From Niastella soli (GTDB taxonomy: Bacteria > Bacteroidota > Bacteroidia > Chitinophagales > Chitinophagaceae): a DNA stretch of 64,000 bases. Positions 28,626-38,180 of this stretch are shown here, piece by piece. The DNA is taken from contig NZ_JAGHKO010000014.1 in assembly GCF_017742245.1 (NCBI RefSeq), positions 186,001 through 250,000 of the forward strand. The letters are read 5' to 3'. Both the position numbers and the translations under genes were made by a program. The notes below the pieces were generated by a model, which had not been told where the DNA came from, ran no database searches, and saw nothing but the letters and a program-made list of their open reading frames with translations. Position 1 is the first letter of the stretch, and every line of letters begins with the position of its first letter.

Positions 28626-31304
28626 ATGAACAAATCTTTTATGAATAATATATCAGTACAAACCCTAAGAAAACCCTTACTGATCCTGTATTTTATGATG
28701 TGCCTGTTATTACTTACTCAACCAGCTGAAGCCAACCACGTAAAAGGCGGGTATATTGAATATAAGTACAATGGCGTTGGCGCCTCCGCCGGGACTTCTA
28801 ATTATACCATCACTGTAACCGTTTTCTTCAGCTGTTCCACCAATGGTCCGAAAGAATCTGTATACCTGGGGATATACAACGCAGGCACCAACGCATTGGC
28901 TGCAAGCAAATCAATCAGCTACTCCAGTGTTAAAACCGTTTCGAAAACCAGTTACAGCCCATGTATGAGTAACCCGCCCAGTATCTGTTACGAGATCCGC
29001 ACCTTTGTATACACGCTTGATCTGGCAGACATTTCTGCCGGTTATATTCTGGCGGTGCAGGATGCCTTGCGGGTAAGTGGCATTATAAACATTAGCGGCT
29101 CCGGCAATTCCGGCATTACCATCACCGCTATGATACCTGGCACTATCAACAGTGTAGATTATCATAAGAATAATAGCCCGAATTTTCTTTTTCTAGATAC
29201 CGCCATCGTTTGTTACAATGGCAATTTTAGTTATCCATTCAAGGCCACAGATGTTGATGGCGATTCCCTCTCCTATTCTTTTGGGTCAGGATTAAATGTG
29301 AGCAATCCAAGCGGACAAACATCCTCCTCTGTACCGGGCAGTCCGCCCTACCCTTTGCTTACCTACACTGCCGGCTATAGTGGCATTTCACCATTGGGCA
29401 GTTCAGTCACCATCGATCCCATTACCGGGTTATTATCCGGAACGGCTCCTGGCACTACAGGGGAATATGTAGTGGCCGTGTATGTGAAAGAGTGGCGCAA
29501 TGGCATCCTGATCGATTCTATAAAAAAAGAATTGCAGATCTACGTTTACAACTGTACGTTGTCGGCTGCCAGTCTGAAATCCAATTACACCAACTGCGAC
29601 AACTACACTTTTAATTTTCAGAACGAATCTATCGCCTCCAATATCACTTCTTATACCTGGGACTTTGGTGTTCCAGGTATTACTACGGATGTAAGCACAG
29701 CCGCTACGCCTACCTATACTTATCCAACGGCGGGTACCTATACAACCAAACTGAAAGTAAGCAATTCGTTGGGATGTACCGATTCGGCCACAGCCACGGT
29801 GAAAGTTTATCCGGGTTTCACCCCTGGCTTTAATTCTACTGGCAGTTGTTACCAGACGCCGTTTCAATTTACCGATGCCACTGTTGCCCAGTATGGAACG
29901 GTAAATAGCTGGATCTGGAATTTTGGCGAACCTACTTCCGCTACCAATACTTCTACTATCAATAGCCCCACACATACCTTTGCCAGCTCGGGTAATTATA
30001 CCGTTTCGCTTACTGTAGGAAGCAGCGTTGGCTGTAGTGGTTCTATCAATAAAACAGTCACAGCCAATGACAAACCCAATTTAACATTGCCATTTACCGA
30101 TACCTTGATCTGTACCATCGATACCTTGCCGCTGATTGCCAATGCTACCGGTACCGGCATCACTTATAGCTGGTCGCCCAGTGACAAAATGCTCTACGCC
30201 AATACCGCCAATCCGCTGGTGTGGCCCAAAGACACGACCGTTTATACAGTTACGGTAACACAAAATACCTGCGTCACTACCGGTTCCATAACCGTTAACA
30301 CGCTCGATTTTATTACCGTACAACTGCCGGCCGATACAACCGTTTGTAAAACCGATAGCTTTACATTAAACCCCGTAAGTTATGCATTGGGTTATTCCTG
30401 GTCGCCAGCAACCGGGCTCAGCAGTACCACTACCAAATACCCGAGGGCGTATGCCGACAATGATATCACTTACCATGTATTGGCTAACCTGGGTAAATGT
30501 CAGGACCAATCTTCCATGCATGTGAAAGTGGTACCGTATCCGCAGGCATATGCCGGAGCAGATACAACCATTTGCTACGACAATACCGCTCAACTCAATG
30601 CCACCATGATGGCGGCTTATTTCCACTGGTCGCCAATTAGTACGCTTACTAATTCAGGCACCCTGTCGCCCATTGCACACCCCCACGCCAGTACGCCCTA
30701 TATCATTACGGTGACTGATACCCTGGGTTGTCCCAAACCGGTTTCAGACACCGTATTTGTATTTGTAACTCCCAAGATCGTTGTATATGCCGGCAACGAT
30801 ACGGCCGTTGTATCCGGACAGCCATTACAACTGAATGCCCATGCCAACACCGGCATTACATTTAATTACCAATGGGACCCGGGCTCCTGGCTGAACGATC
30901 CAACCATATTCAATCCCATAGCCACGTTTCCATCGAGCGTAGATTCCATTACATATGTAATAACGGCATCTACTAAAGACGGTTGTTATGGCACCGATGC
31001 GTTCACGGTAAAAGTATTTAAAACCAATGCAGATATATTCATGCCGAATGCATTCTCGCCAAACGGTGACGGAAAAAATGAGGTGTTTAAACCAGTATTG
31101 GTAGGTATTTCAAAACTGACCATATTCAGCATTTACAATCGTTGGGGACAACTGGTATACACCACTTCGCAACATGGCAAAGGATGGGATGGCACCATTC
31201 ATGGCCAGAAGCAGGACCCTGGCACCTATGTTTATATGGTTTCGGGGACTGACTACCAGGGCAAAACAGTTACGAAGAAAGGGGCATTTACATTAGTCAG
31301 GTAG
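28626..31304 (+). CDS. PKD-domain protein with gliding-motility-associated C-terminal domain (T9SS type B cargo)
   Basis: 892 residues. A signal peptide (PLLILYFMMCLLLLTQPAEA) precedes a mature start NHVKGGYIEYKY, which is shared by many Bacteroidota surface proteins. PKD-like domains occur near 310-400 (SYTWDFGVPG, YTYPTAGTYTTKLKVSNSLG) and 400-480 (SWIWNFGEPTS). Ig/HYR-like repeats follow (ADTTVCKTDSFTLNP, GADTTICYDNTAQLN). The last 85 residues are the CHU-type C-terminal domain (MPNAFSPNGDGKNEVFKP, FSIYNRWGQLVYTT, GTYVYMVSGTD), the sorting signal of type B type IX secretion cargo. The protein is therefore expected on the cell surface or released. Either the ATG at 28626 or the one at 28641 could be the start. 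It converges on nuoN with a 10-bp gap and no visible terminator. Confidence 0.92.
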   Translation: MNKSFMNNISVQTLRKPLLILYFMMCLLLLTQPAEANHVKGGYIEYKYNGVGASAGTSNYTITVTVFFSCSTNGPKESVYLGIYNAGTNALAASKSISYSSVKTVSKTSYSPCMSNPPSICYEIRTFVYTLDLADISAGYILAVQDALRVSGIINISGSGNSGITITAMIPGTINSVDYHKNNSPNFLFLDTAIVCYNGNFSYPFKATDVDGDSLSYSFGSGLNVSNPSGQTSSSVPGSPPYPLLTYTAGYSGISPLGSSVTIDPITGLLSGTAPGTTGEYVVAVYVKEWRNGILIDSIKKELQIYVYNCTLSAASLKSNYTNCDNYTFNFQNESIASNITSYTWDFGVPGITTDVSTAATPTYTYPTAGTYTTKLKVSNSLGCTDSATATVKVYPGFTPGFNSTGSCYQTPFQFTDATVAQYGTVNSWIWNFGEPTSATNTSTINSPTHTFASSGNYTVSLTVGSSVGCSGSINKTVTANDKPNLTLPFTDTLICTIDTLPLIANATGTGITYSWSPSDKMLYANTANPLVWPKDTTVYTVTVTQNTCVTTGSITVNTLDFITVQLPADTTVCKTDSFTLNPVSYALGYSWSPATGLSSTTTKYPRAYADNDITYHVLANLGKCQDQSSMHVKVVPYPQAYAGADTTICYDNTAQLNATMMAAYFHWSPISTLTNSGTLSPIAHPHASTPYIITVTDTLGCPKPVSDTVFVFVTPKIVVYAGNDTAVVSGQPLQLNAHANTGITFNYQWDPGSWLNDPTIFNPIATFPSSVDSITYVITASTKDGCYGTDAFTVKVFKTNADIFMPNAFSPNGDGKNEVFKPVLVGISKLTIFSIYNRWGQLVYTTSQHGKGWDGTIHGQKQDPGTYVYMVSGTDYQGKTVTKKGAFTLVR

Positions 31305-31314
31305 GACCAGTTAC

Positions 31315-32748
31315 TTAGAAGCTAAGGAAAGTTCTAACATTCTCTACTATAAACCCCGGGTACACACCCAGCCAGCCTAATAAACACATTAACACTACCA
31401 GCGAGGCATAGGTGGCTGCATAAAAGAAAGGATGTAATGTCCTTTCTTTTACCGGTGTTAATGGTGGTGATGCAAACAGTGTACTGATGATACGCAGGTA
31501 ATAAAACAACCCAACTACACTGGTCAACACCAGCACAATGGCCAATAACCAATTGTGTTGTTGCACGCCGGTTGTGAGTATAAAAAATTTAGCAGGAAAA
31601 CCAGCCGTTAACGGAATGCCTGCCAATGACAACAAGGCTACCGTAAAGATCGCCGCCATCAATGGGCTGCGCCAGAACAATCCGCGATAACCGCTCAGAT
31701 CATCGGCATCCCGACGGGTGGTGGATAATAAAGTAATGATACCAAATGCCGATAACAAGGTAATGGAGTATGCCAGCAAATAGAATACAGCGGCGCCCAC
31801 GCCGGTATTGCCCGACAAAAACGCCACCAGCAGGTAGCCAAAATGCGCAATGGATGAATAAGCCAGCAGGCGTTTTACATGCTGTTGCATTAACGCCAGT
31901 ATATTCCCAACAATCATACAGGCAATGGCCATTACAGTAATGATAGTTACGGCCAGTGTATTTTGTTGTAAATGGATGGCATCTGCAAAACGCACCAAAA
32001 CGGCAAAAACGCCTATCTTCGATACCGTGGCAATAAATGCGGTAACGGGGGCCGGGGCACCCTGGTATACATCAGCTGCCCACAAATGAAATGGCACCAA
32101 AGCCAGCTTAAACCCGATAGCCACCAGGATCAACCCAATACCCATAAAAAACAAGATCGACATTCCCTTAGTATCAACAACCCGGGCAATGGCAGAAAAT
32201 TCCATGCTGCCCGTTTCCATATAGATCAAAGCCATCCCAAACAACAGGAAGGCCGATGACAAGGCCGCCAGCACCAAATATTTCATACCCGCTTCCACCG
32301 CATTATTGCGGTTACGCAGATAAGCGATCAATGCATACAGACTTACACTCAACAATTCCAACCCAATAAAAAATGAAACAAAATGCCGGCTGATGGTCAG
32401 CACTGCTGAACCCAGGGTGGCCAGAAACAGCAGGATGTAATATTCTTTGGGGTTCTCTTCGCGTTCTTCAAAATAAATGTATGACAGCAGTCCTACTACC
32501 AATACTGAAAATATTATAAGACCCGTAAACAAGGCGGCAAACCCATCTACCACCAGTAATGGCGGCACCTGACGCGGCAAGGTATCGCGCACATACCACA
32601 TGGCAAACACCACTGCACACATCATCACAAATCCCGTTACTTGTATCACGGTATGACTTTGCCTGAATGCAATCAGTAGTATCACTACTATCGCTGCCGC
32701 GGCGAGGATAATGAAAGGTGATAAAGCGAGAAATTGTAGGTGTGTCAT
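31315..32748 (-). CDS. nuoN: NADH-quinone oxidoreductase subunit N
   Basis: 477 residues, about 14 membrane segments, one of the three antiporter-like proton-pumping subunits of respiratory complex I. Family features are IGFKLALVPFHLWAADVYQG followed by APAPVTAFIATVSKIG, with the conserved lysines of the proton channel (KLALVPFHLW, VSKIG), and MQQHVKRLLAYSSIAHFGY. It is the last gene of the nuo operon in the classical order. The junction with nuoM is 317 bp and is filled with tandem repeats, so transcription may be weakened before this last gene. Confidence 0.96.
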   Translation of the reverse strand: MTHLQFLALSPFIILAAAAIVVILLIAFRQSHTVIQVTGFVMMCAVVFAMWYVRDTLPRQVPPLLVVDGFAALFTGLIIFSVLVVGLLSYIYFEEREENPKEYYILLFLATLGSAVLTISRHFVSFFIGLELLSVSLYALIAYLRNRNNAVEAGMKYLVLAALSSAFLLFGMALIYMETGSMEFSAIARVVDTKGMSILFFMGIGLILVAIGFKLALVPFHLWAADVYQGAPAPVTAFIATVSKIGVFAVLVRFADAIHLQQNTLAVTIITVMAIACMIVGNILALMQQHVKRLLAYSSIAHFGYLLVAFLSGNTGVGAAVFYLLAYSITLLSAFGIITLLSTTRRDADDLSGYRGLFWRSPLMAAIFTVALLSLAGIPLTAGFPAKFFILTTGVQQHNWLLAIVLVLTSVVGLFYYLRIISTLFASPPLTPVKERTLHPFFYAATYASLVVLMCLLGWLGVYPGFIVENVRTFLSF

Positions 32749-32780
32749 AGTGTTATTTATTATGAATATGCTGTGCCTGT

Positions 32781-33059
32781 CGTGAAACGTGAAACGGCAA
32801 ACGGCAAACCCGGTCCTTCGCTACGCTCAGGTCCGGCAATCGGCAGTCGGCAGTCGGCAGTCGGCAGTCGGCAGTCGGCAGTCGGCAGTCGGCAGTCGGC
32901 AGTCGGCAGTCGGCAGTCGGCAGTCGGCAGTCGGCAGTCGGCAGTCGGCAGTCGGCAGTCGGCAATAGCGCTTCGCGCGAAATTCAAAACTCAGAACTTT
33001 CAACTGTGAACTTTCAACCGTGAACTTTCAACCGTGAACTTTCAACTGTGAACTTTCAA
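32781..33059. repeat. Heptamer repeat block between nuoM and nuoN, including 19 units of CGGCAGT/CGGCAAT
   Basis: Three runs of period 7. 32781-32808 holds CGTGAAA x2 and CGGCAAA x2. 32834-32966 holds 17 perfect CGGCAGT units capped at each end by a CGGCAAT. 32983-33059 holds 11 units in which CTTTCAA alternates with CTGTGAA or CCGTGAA. Between the first two runs lies a 27-bp block (32810-32836) that recurs inverted at 46929-46955. Because 7 x 3 = 21, several frames read through the middle run as a heptapeptide repeat, which is not a real protein. Confidence 0.95.
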
Positions 33060-33065
33060 CTTCAA

Positions 33066-34541
33066 CTATAAACGAGCAACCTGTTGTACTACCCCGCTCA
33101 CTATATCAAATACTGGCTGCGGGTATAAGCCCAAAAACACTATAGCAATGGTAAGGCTGGCCATAATGATCCATTCGCGGGGGCTAACATCAGCTGGGGG
33201 TGCGGTTATAGTTTGTATTTGTCCATAAAATACTTTCTGCATAATGCGCAGCGAATACAGGGCTGAGAGCACCAATCCGGCGCTGGCAATAACTGCTAAT
33301 ACCGGACTTACCTCAAATGCCCCCAACAAGATCAGGAACTCGGCAACAAAATTTCCAAGCATCGGCAAACCCAGCGAAGCCATTACAAATACCATTGCCA
33401 ATGCTCCCATTCGTGGCATGGCCGTCCACAAACCGCCCATTTGATTGATGTCCCTGGTATGCAATCGTTCTTTTAACATGCCAGCCAACACAAACAGCGC
33501 GCCTGTACTGACCCCATGTGTAAGCAATTGCATCACCACACCCTGAAGCGCCATTTGCCGGAAAGCAAAAACACCCAACAACACAAACCCCATATGACTG
33601 ACTGATGTATAAGCAATAAGCCGTTTCAGATCGGTTTGCGCGTAGGCCAGCAACGCGCCATATACAATGCCAACCACGCCCAACAGCATTGCCCACCAGG
33701 CTATACTGGCCGATGCATCGGGGAATAAGGGCAAAACAAAGCGGATGATCCCATATGCACCAGTCTTTAATAACAAACCAGCCAGGATCAAACTACCGGC
33801 AGTAGGCGCTTCACTATGCGCATCGGGCAACCAGCTGTGCAAAGGCACCATCGGCAGCTTGATCACAAAAGCGATCAAAAAGCCCAACATGATCCAACGC
33901 GCAGTAGCACCATTGCCCAGCGTTGTATTTAATAAAGCGAAATAATCAAAAGTATAATTACCGCTGTGCTGCTGGCCGTGGATAAAATACAGGGCAAGGA
34001 TCGACAGCAGCATCAGCAATCCGCCCGTTTGGGTAAAAATGAAAAACTTATATGCCGCATACCGGCGATTGAAGTCGCCCCAAATGGCAATCAGGAAATA
34101 CATGGGTACCAGCATTACTTCCCAGAAGAAATAAAAAAGGAAGAGGTCCATGGCGACAAAAACGCCACCAATACCGGCCAGTGTCCATAATAAGTTGAAA
34201 AAGAAAAAACCGGTTTTCTCCCTGATCTCATTCCAGGAACAGAGCACTGCCAACACCCCCAGCAAGGAGGTAAGCAGGATCATAATAAAACCCAGTCCAT
34301 CCATGGCCAGATGAAAGCCGATGCCATAAGCTGGGATCCACTTTACCTGGTAATCGATCAACCAGTTATTACCAGCGCCAACAGCCGGTGTATGTTGGAT
34401 ATACCAAATAATGGGCAGCAGAAAAGCCGCGATCACAGCCACCAGGGCCGTCCACTTACAGGCCAGTTGATTGCGTTGCGCCACCAGCCAGCAGGCAACA
34501 CCGCCAATAAGCAATATACTTATCATCCAAACCAGTATCAT
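33066..34541 (-). CDS. nuoM: NADH-quinone oxidoreductase subunit M
   Basis: 491 residues, an antiporter-like membrane subunit of complex I. Conserved segments include FLFYFFWEVMLVPMYFLI (with the essential Glu of the first channel half), IKLPMVPLHSWLPDAHSEAP and GGLWTAMPRMGALAM. Its start overlaps the nuoL stop by 4 bp (ATGA), so the two are translationally coupled, a natural arrangement for subunits needed in equal amounts. It is followed by the long heptamer-repeat spacer before nuoN. Confidence 0.96.
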   Translation of the reverse strand: MILVWMISILLIGGVACWLVAQRNQLACKWTALVAVIAAFLLPIIWYIQHTPAVGAGNNWLIDYQVKWIPAYGIGFHLAMDGLGFIMILLTSLLGVLAVLCSWNEIREKTGFFFFNLLWTLAGIGGVFVAMDLFLFYFFWEVMLVPMYFLIAIWGDFNRRYAAYKFFIFTQTGGLLMLLSILALYFIHGQQHSGNYTFDYFALLNTTLGNGATARWIMLGFLIAFVIKLPMVPLHSWLPDAHSEAPTAGSLILAGLLLKTGAYGIIRFVLPLFPDASASIAWWAMLLGVVGIVYGALLAYAQTDLKRLIAYTSVSHMGFVLLGVFAFRQMALQGVVMQLLTHGVSTGALFVLAGMLKERLHTRDINQMGGLWTAMPRMGALAMVFVMASLGLPMLGNFVAEFLILLGAFEVSPVLAVIASAGLVLSALYSLRIMQKVFYGQIQTITAPPADVSPREWIIMASLTIAIVFLGLYPQPVFDIVSGVVQQVARL

Positions 34542-36421
34542 AACAACAATTGAAGCGTGATAATAAACAGGATACCAGCCAGCACACCAACGATATACAT
34601 CCGCAGGGAGCCATTTTGCGAAACCGAGAACCAGCTGTTCAGTCGCATGCTACCCTGGGCAATGGCGTTGTATAGTTTATCAATAACATCACCTTTATTG
34701 ATACGGGTTAAAAACAAATATGGTTTTACAAATACATAATTGTACAACTGATCAAACTTCCAGCCGCTGAACAGGAAATCGCGGGTGGCCGACAAACCGG
34801 GCGATTGCTGCCAACGAACGCCTGACTTCCCATAATACAACACATAACCCAGATATACGCCCGACAGGGTAACCAAAGCGGCTATGCCCTGGAACAACCA
34901 TTCGGATGGCTCATTCTCTTTCATCACTGTCTGAGGCAGCACTTGTTGTACCTGATCAGAAAAAAGGGTGAGGTGAAACAGATTGTGCGGCCACTCAATA
35001 AAACCGGCTGTTACGGAAAAGAAAGCCAGCACGATCAATGGAATGATCATCCCCTTGTCAGGTTGCTCATGAACAGGAGATCTCATGTCGCCCCAGAACA
35101 CCACCAGCATCAACCGGGTGCTGTACAAGGCGGTGATAAACGCTCCGGCCAATGCCATTAACCAAAGGACCGGGTTACCACCGGCAGCGCTCCAACTGTA
35201 CCATAGAATGGCATCCTTGCTATAAAAACCGGCGCTCACCAGTGGCAGTGCGCTCAAAGCAGCAGCGCCGGCTAAAAAAGTAAGAAATACCTCAGGCATT
35301 CTTTTACGCAATCCGCCCATCATAAAAATATTGTGTTCATGGTGCAGGGCTTCAATGATCACTCCTGCTGCCAGGAATAACAGGGCTTTAAAAAAAGCAT
35401 GGGTGAAGAAATGGAAGATGGCTGCGCTCCAGGCACCTACCCCCAGCGCCAGGAACATATATCCTATCTGACTGATGGTGGAGTAAGCTAAAATTCTTTT
35501 TATATCGGTTTGCGCCAGTGCGCTGCAACCGGCAACAAACAGGGTGATGGCACCAACGATGGCTACAATGGCCATAGTTACTGGCGACAACTGAAACAAT
35601 CCATTCATGCGGGCAATTAAATAAACGCCGGCTGTAACCATAGTAGCGGCATGTATTAGCGCACTTACTGGCGATGGACCAGCCATGGCGTCGGGCAACC
35701 AGGTTTGTAACGGCAACTGTGCCGATTTACCCATACCACCTACCATTAGTAAAATGGTAATGAGGGTAATACTGGCGCCTCCGCTTACAAAATGTTTGGG
35801 CGCCTGTTGCAGTATAGTACCCATATTCAGTGAACCCAGTTCTTTGAACAAGAGGAACAAACCAATCAACAACGCGGTATCACCAATACGCGTGATCAAA
35901 AAAGCCTTGTTCGCCGCCCGGCAATTAGAAGGCACATCGTACCAGAACCCAATGAGCAGGTAGCTGCACAATCCAACGCCTTCCCAACCCAGGTACAGCA
36001 ACACCAGATTATCGGCCATTACCAGTAACAACATAGAACATACAAACAGATTCATACTGGCAAAAAAGCGGGCATAATCGGCATCATGCCGCATAAAGAA
36101 AGTAGAATAAATATGAATAAGCGCCCCTACAAAAGTGATAATAAATATAAAGATGAGCGTTAAAGCATCTATCCGTAAACTGAGATCAACCGATAACGTC
36201 CCTACCCTGAACCACGACCACAATAATTGCTGCCAGGCGCCTCCCTGTGGTGGAGTTTGCAGAAATGAAACACCCAGCACAATGGTAGTGATCGCCGCTA
36301 AGCATACCGTGCCGGCACCTATTATGGCGATAACAGGATTTGTAAGCTTCCTCCCAAACAAGGATAGCAATATGAATCCTAATAATGGAAAAGCCGGTAT
36401 GTAAGCGAGTAACTGGTTCAT
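34538..36421 (-). CDS. nuoL: NADH-quinone oxidoreductase subunit L
   Basis: 627 residues, the distal antiporter-like subunit of complex I. It carries NLVLLYLGWEGVGLCSYLLI, GKSAQLPLQTWLPDAMAGPS followed by PVSALIHAATMVTAGVYLI, and TDIKRILAYSTISQIGYM, all diagnostic for NuoL/ND5. The C-terminal part has the long amphipathic lateral-helix region (FKPYLFL-like segment FVKPYLFLTRINKGDVIDKL) followed by a last membrane helix. The length is normal. It overlaps nuoM by 4 bp and is separated from nuoK by a 158-bp spacer with repeats. Confidence 0.96.
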   Translation of the reverse strand: MNQLLAYIPAFPLLGFILLSLFGRKLTNPVIAIIGAGTVCLAAITTIVLGVSFLQTPPQGGAWQQLLWSWFRVGTLSVDLSLRIDALTLIFIFIITFVGALIHIYSTFFMRHDADYARFFASMNLFVCSMLLLVMADNLVLLYLGWEGVGLCSYLLIGFWYDVPSNCRAANKAFLITRIGDTALLIGLFLLFKELGSLNMGTILQQAPKHFVSGGASITLITILLMVGGMGKSAQLPLQTWLPDAMAGPSPVSALIHAATMVTAGVYLIARMNGLFQLSPVTMAIVAIVGAITLFVAGCSALAQTDIKRILAYSTISQIGYMFLALGVGAWSAAIFHFFTHAFFKALLFLAAGVIIEALHHEHNIFMMGGLRKRMPEVFLTFLAGAAALSALPLVSAGFYSKDAILWYSWSAAGGNPVLWLMALAGAFITALYSTRLMLVVFWGDMRSPVHEQPDKGMIIPLIVLAFFSVTAGFIEWPHNLFHLTLFSDQVQQVLPQTVMKENEPSEWLFQGIAALVTLSGVYLGYVLYYGKSGVRWQQSPGLSATRDFLFSGWKFDQLYNYVFVKPYLFLTRINKGDVIDKLYNAIAQGSMRLNSWFSVSQNGSLRMYIVGVLAGILFIITLQLLL

Positions 36422-36435
36422 ATGCCTGGATCTTT

Positions 36436-36526
36436 GTTCTGAATTCTGAGTTCTTTGTTATTGGAAGACCTGTAAGGTCTGCTTCATTAATCCGCCGGTC
36501 AGGATGAAATGCAGACCTGACAGGTC
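36436..36526. repeat. nuoK-nuoL spacer: heptamer run plus two AGACCTG-type palindromes
   Basis: 36436-36463 holds GTTCTGA, ATTCTGA, GTTCTTT, GTTATTG. 36466-36480 is AGACCTGTAAGGTCT (6-bp arms, perfect). 36514-36526 is GACCTGACAGGTC (6-bp arms, perfect). The palindromes recur in the spacer after the SusD gene near 56091-56260. Confidence 0.8.
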
Positions 36527-36579
36527 GAATGCATTTGTGGCGACAAATGGTTTCAACCAACTATAGACTTGCAGTTATA

Positions 36580-36882
36580 TCAATCCCTAAGCTCCCTTAA
36601 CCTATCCACGTCCATCGTCTTATGCTGGTGATAGATCTGCAGCACAAGCGCCAGTCCTACCGACACCTCAGCCGCGGCCATTGCCAGAATGAACAGGAAC
36701 ATTATTTGTCCATCGGGTTGTTGCCATTTTGCCCCCGCGGCCACAAAGGCCATACCGGCTGCATTCAGCATGATCTCAACCGAGATCAACATAAAGATCA
36801 CGTTCTTGCGGGTGAGCACACCTACCAACCCCAGGGCAAACAATACGGCGGCCACCATCAGTACCATTTGTGCGCTATTCAT
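36580..36882 (-). CDS. nuoK: NADH-quinone oxidoreductase subunit K
   Basis: 100 residues from ATG 36882, the standard NuoK length. A longer in-frame reading to 37011 lies inside nuoJ and is rejected. There are three membrane helices. The two conserved membrane glutamates fall at the canonical positions: Glu36 (SVEIMLNAA) and Glu72 (AAAEVSVGLAL), as in E. coli NuoK. They link the quinone site to the antiporter subunits. The start overlaps the nuoJ end by 8 bp. Confidence 0.96.
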   Translation of the reverse strand: MNSAQMVLMVAAVLFALGLVGVLTRKNVIFMLISVEIMLNAAGMAFVAAGAKWQQPDGQIMFLFILAMAAAEVSVGLALVLQIYHQHKTMDVDRLRELRD

Positions 36883-37471
36883 GTATTGCGGTTTGTTCAG
36901 TTGTAACGGTTTCGGTCTTTCGGGTATAGGTTGTTTTTTCTTTGTCTGTATGGCCATTTTGCAGAAAGCGGTGCAGTTCGGTCTTTTTATGTTTACCAAT
37001 ATGCGCTGCACCTACAATGCCAGCCATCAGCAGAAAACCGGTAAGTTCTACAGCAATGATATATTCACCGTATAAGGAAAGCGCCAGTTTACGTGGCTCT
37101 ACTACGGCAATCTGCATCACCTGTTTATCTTCAGAAAAAAGCAAGATGATCATTTCTATCAGCAACAGCAGTACAAGCGCTGCGGGTATAACCCATACTT
37201 TGGGTTTTAACCACTCTTTTTCCTGCTGAGCAGTTTCGCGGCCCAGGTTCAACATCATCACTACAAAAATAAACAGCACTATAATGGCCCCGGCATAGAC
37301 AATTATTTCCAACGCAGCAACAAATGGGGCACCCAGCGACAAAAACACCATGGATGAGGAGAAAAATGAAACAGCGAGGTACAGCAATGCGTGCACCGGG
37401 TGAAACCTTGTGATAACCATTATGGTTGAGACCACTGCTATTATTGATGATATGTAGAATAGAGTTGACAA
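36875..37471 (-). CDS. nuoJ: NADH-quinone oxidoreductase subunit J
   Basis: 198 residues. About five membrane helices come from the family segments LFYISSIIAVVSTIMVITRF, HPVHALLYLAVSFFSSSMVF and EIIVYAGAIIVLFIFVVMML, the last holding the conserved pi-bulge helix of ND6. The tail after about residue 165 is charged and unusually Lys/Thr-rich (KHKKTELHRF, EKTTYTRKTETVTTEQ). No ATG is available at the proper N-terminus: the best start is TTG at 37471, which lies in the last unit of a 9-bp tandem repeat. The only other option is an internal ATG 17 codons later, which would cut into the first helix. The overlap with nuoK is 8 bp. Confidence 0.93.
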   Translation of the reverse strand: MSTLFYISSIIAVVSTIMVITRFHPVHALLYLAVSFFSSSMVFLSLGAPFVAALEIIVYAGAIIVLFIFVVMMLNLGRETAQQEKEWLKPKVWVIPAALVLLLLIEMIILLFSEDKQVMQIAVVEPRKLALSLYGEYIIAVELTGFLLMAGIVGAAHIGKHKKTELHRFLQNGHTDKEKTTYTRKTETVTTEQTAIHE

Positions 37472-37637
37472 GTTGATAGTGTTGATAGTGTTGACAAGCG
37501 ATTCCAGTCAGTTGTGAGTTGTCAGTTGTGAGTAAGCTCGCGACTACTCAGCATTCATAAAAATTTGTTACTTCGCGAATGTACAGCCGTCACAAATAAT
37601 TGCGAGTCCACTCACCACTCACCATTGACCATTCACG
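37464..37637. repeat. nuoI-nuoJ spacer: 9-bp and 7-bp tandem repeats
   Basis: 37464-37498 holds four GTTGATAGT or GTTGACAA(G) units of about 9 bp and overlaps the probable TTG start of nuoJ. 37508-37535 holds TCAGTTG, TGAGTTG, TCAGTTG, TGAGTAA. 37610-37637 holds ACTCACC x2, ATTGACC, ATTCACG and covers the nuoI stop codon. Confidence 0.85.
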
Positions 37638-38148
37638 GTAATAAGCTATGCACATCTACTGGCGTTTCTTCATTCACCCCTTCGCCTTTTTTCTTTACAC
37701 CGGCTTCCAAACCAGCCACCTGATAAAAATTATAACCCGGGTATTTCCCCTGGCTGTTGATCAACAGGTCTTCCTTTTCAAACACCAGGTTCTGCCGGTT
37801 GTATTCCCCCATTTCAAAATCAGGGATCAATTGGATGGCATAGGTTGGACATGCATCTTCACAAAAGCCGCAAAAAATACAACGAGAGAAATTGATCCGG
37901 AAAAAATCTGGATAGCGACGACCATTCTCATCCTCGGTAGCCTGTAAGGCTATGCAATCGACCGGACAAGCCACTGCACATAGATAGCAACCCACGCACC
38001 GTTCGCCGCCATCAGGGTCTTTGGTCAATACAATACGACCCCGGTAACGTGGATGCAGGGCCACTTTCTCTTCGGGATATTCGATCGTTTCCTTTTTACG
38101 GAACAGGTGGATGAATACCAACCACATTGTTCTTAAATGACTAAGCAT
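37633..38148 (-). CDS. nuoI: NADH-quinone oxidoreductase subunit I
   Basis: 171 residues. Two 4Fe-4S ferredoxin motifs, [15 protein letters not shown] and [15 protein letters not shown], bind clusters N6a and N6b, which pass electrons to N2 in NuoB. The N-terminal amphipathic helix ([16 protein letters not shown]) anchors it at the membrane as in the family. The TGA stop lies in the last unit of a 7-bp repeat run (read as TGAATGG on this strand). Confidence 0.97.
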   Translation of the reverse strand: MLSHLRTMWLVFIHLFRKKETIEYPEEKVALHPRYRGRIVLTKDPDGGERCVGCYLCAVACPVDCIALQATEDENGRRYPDFFRINFSRCIFCGFCEDACPTYAIQLIPDFEMGEYNRQNLVFEKEDLLINSQGKYPGYNFYQVAGLEAGVKKKGEGVNEETPVDVHSLLP

Positions 38149-38180
38149 GTTTCCTGATTTTTTAGATTCGCTAATTTATT

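Noticed and set aside
32834-32966. Possible CRISPR array
   Set aside because: The units are directly adjacent 7-mers without spacers, and no cas gene is in the window.
32740-33009. Overlapping reading frames on both strands with heptapeptide repeats
   Set aside because: They result from the 7-bp repeat, which is open in several frames because 7 is not a multiple of 3. There is no start context and no protein-like composition.
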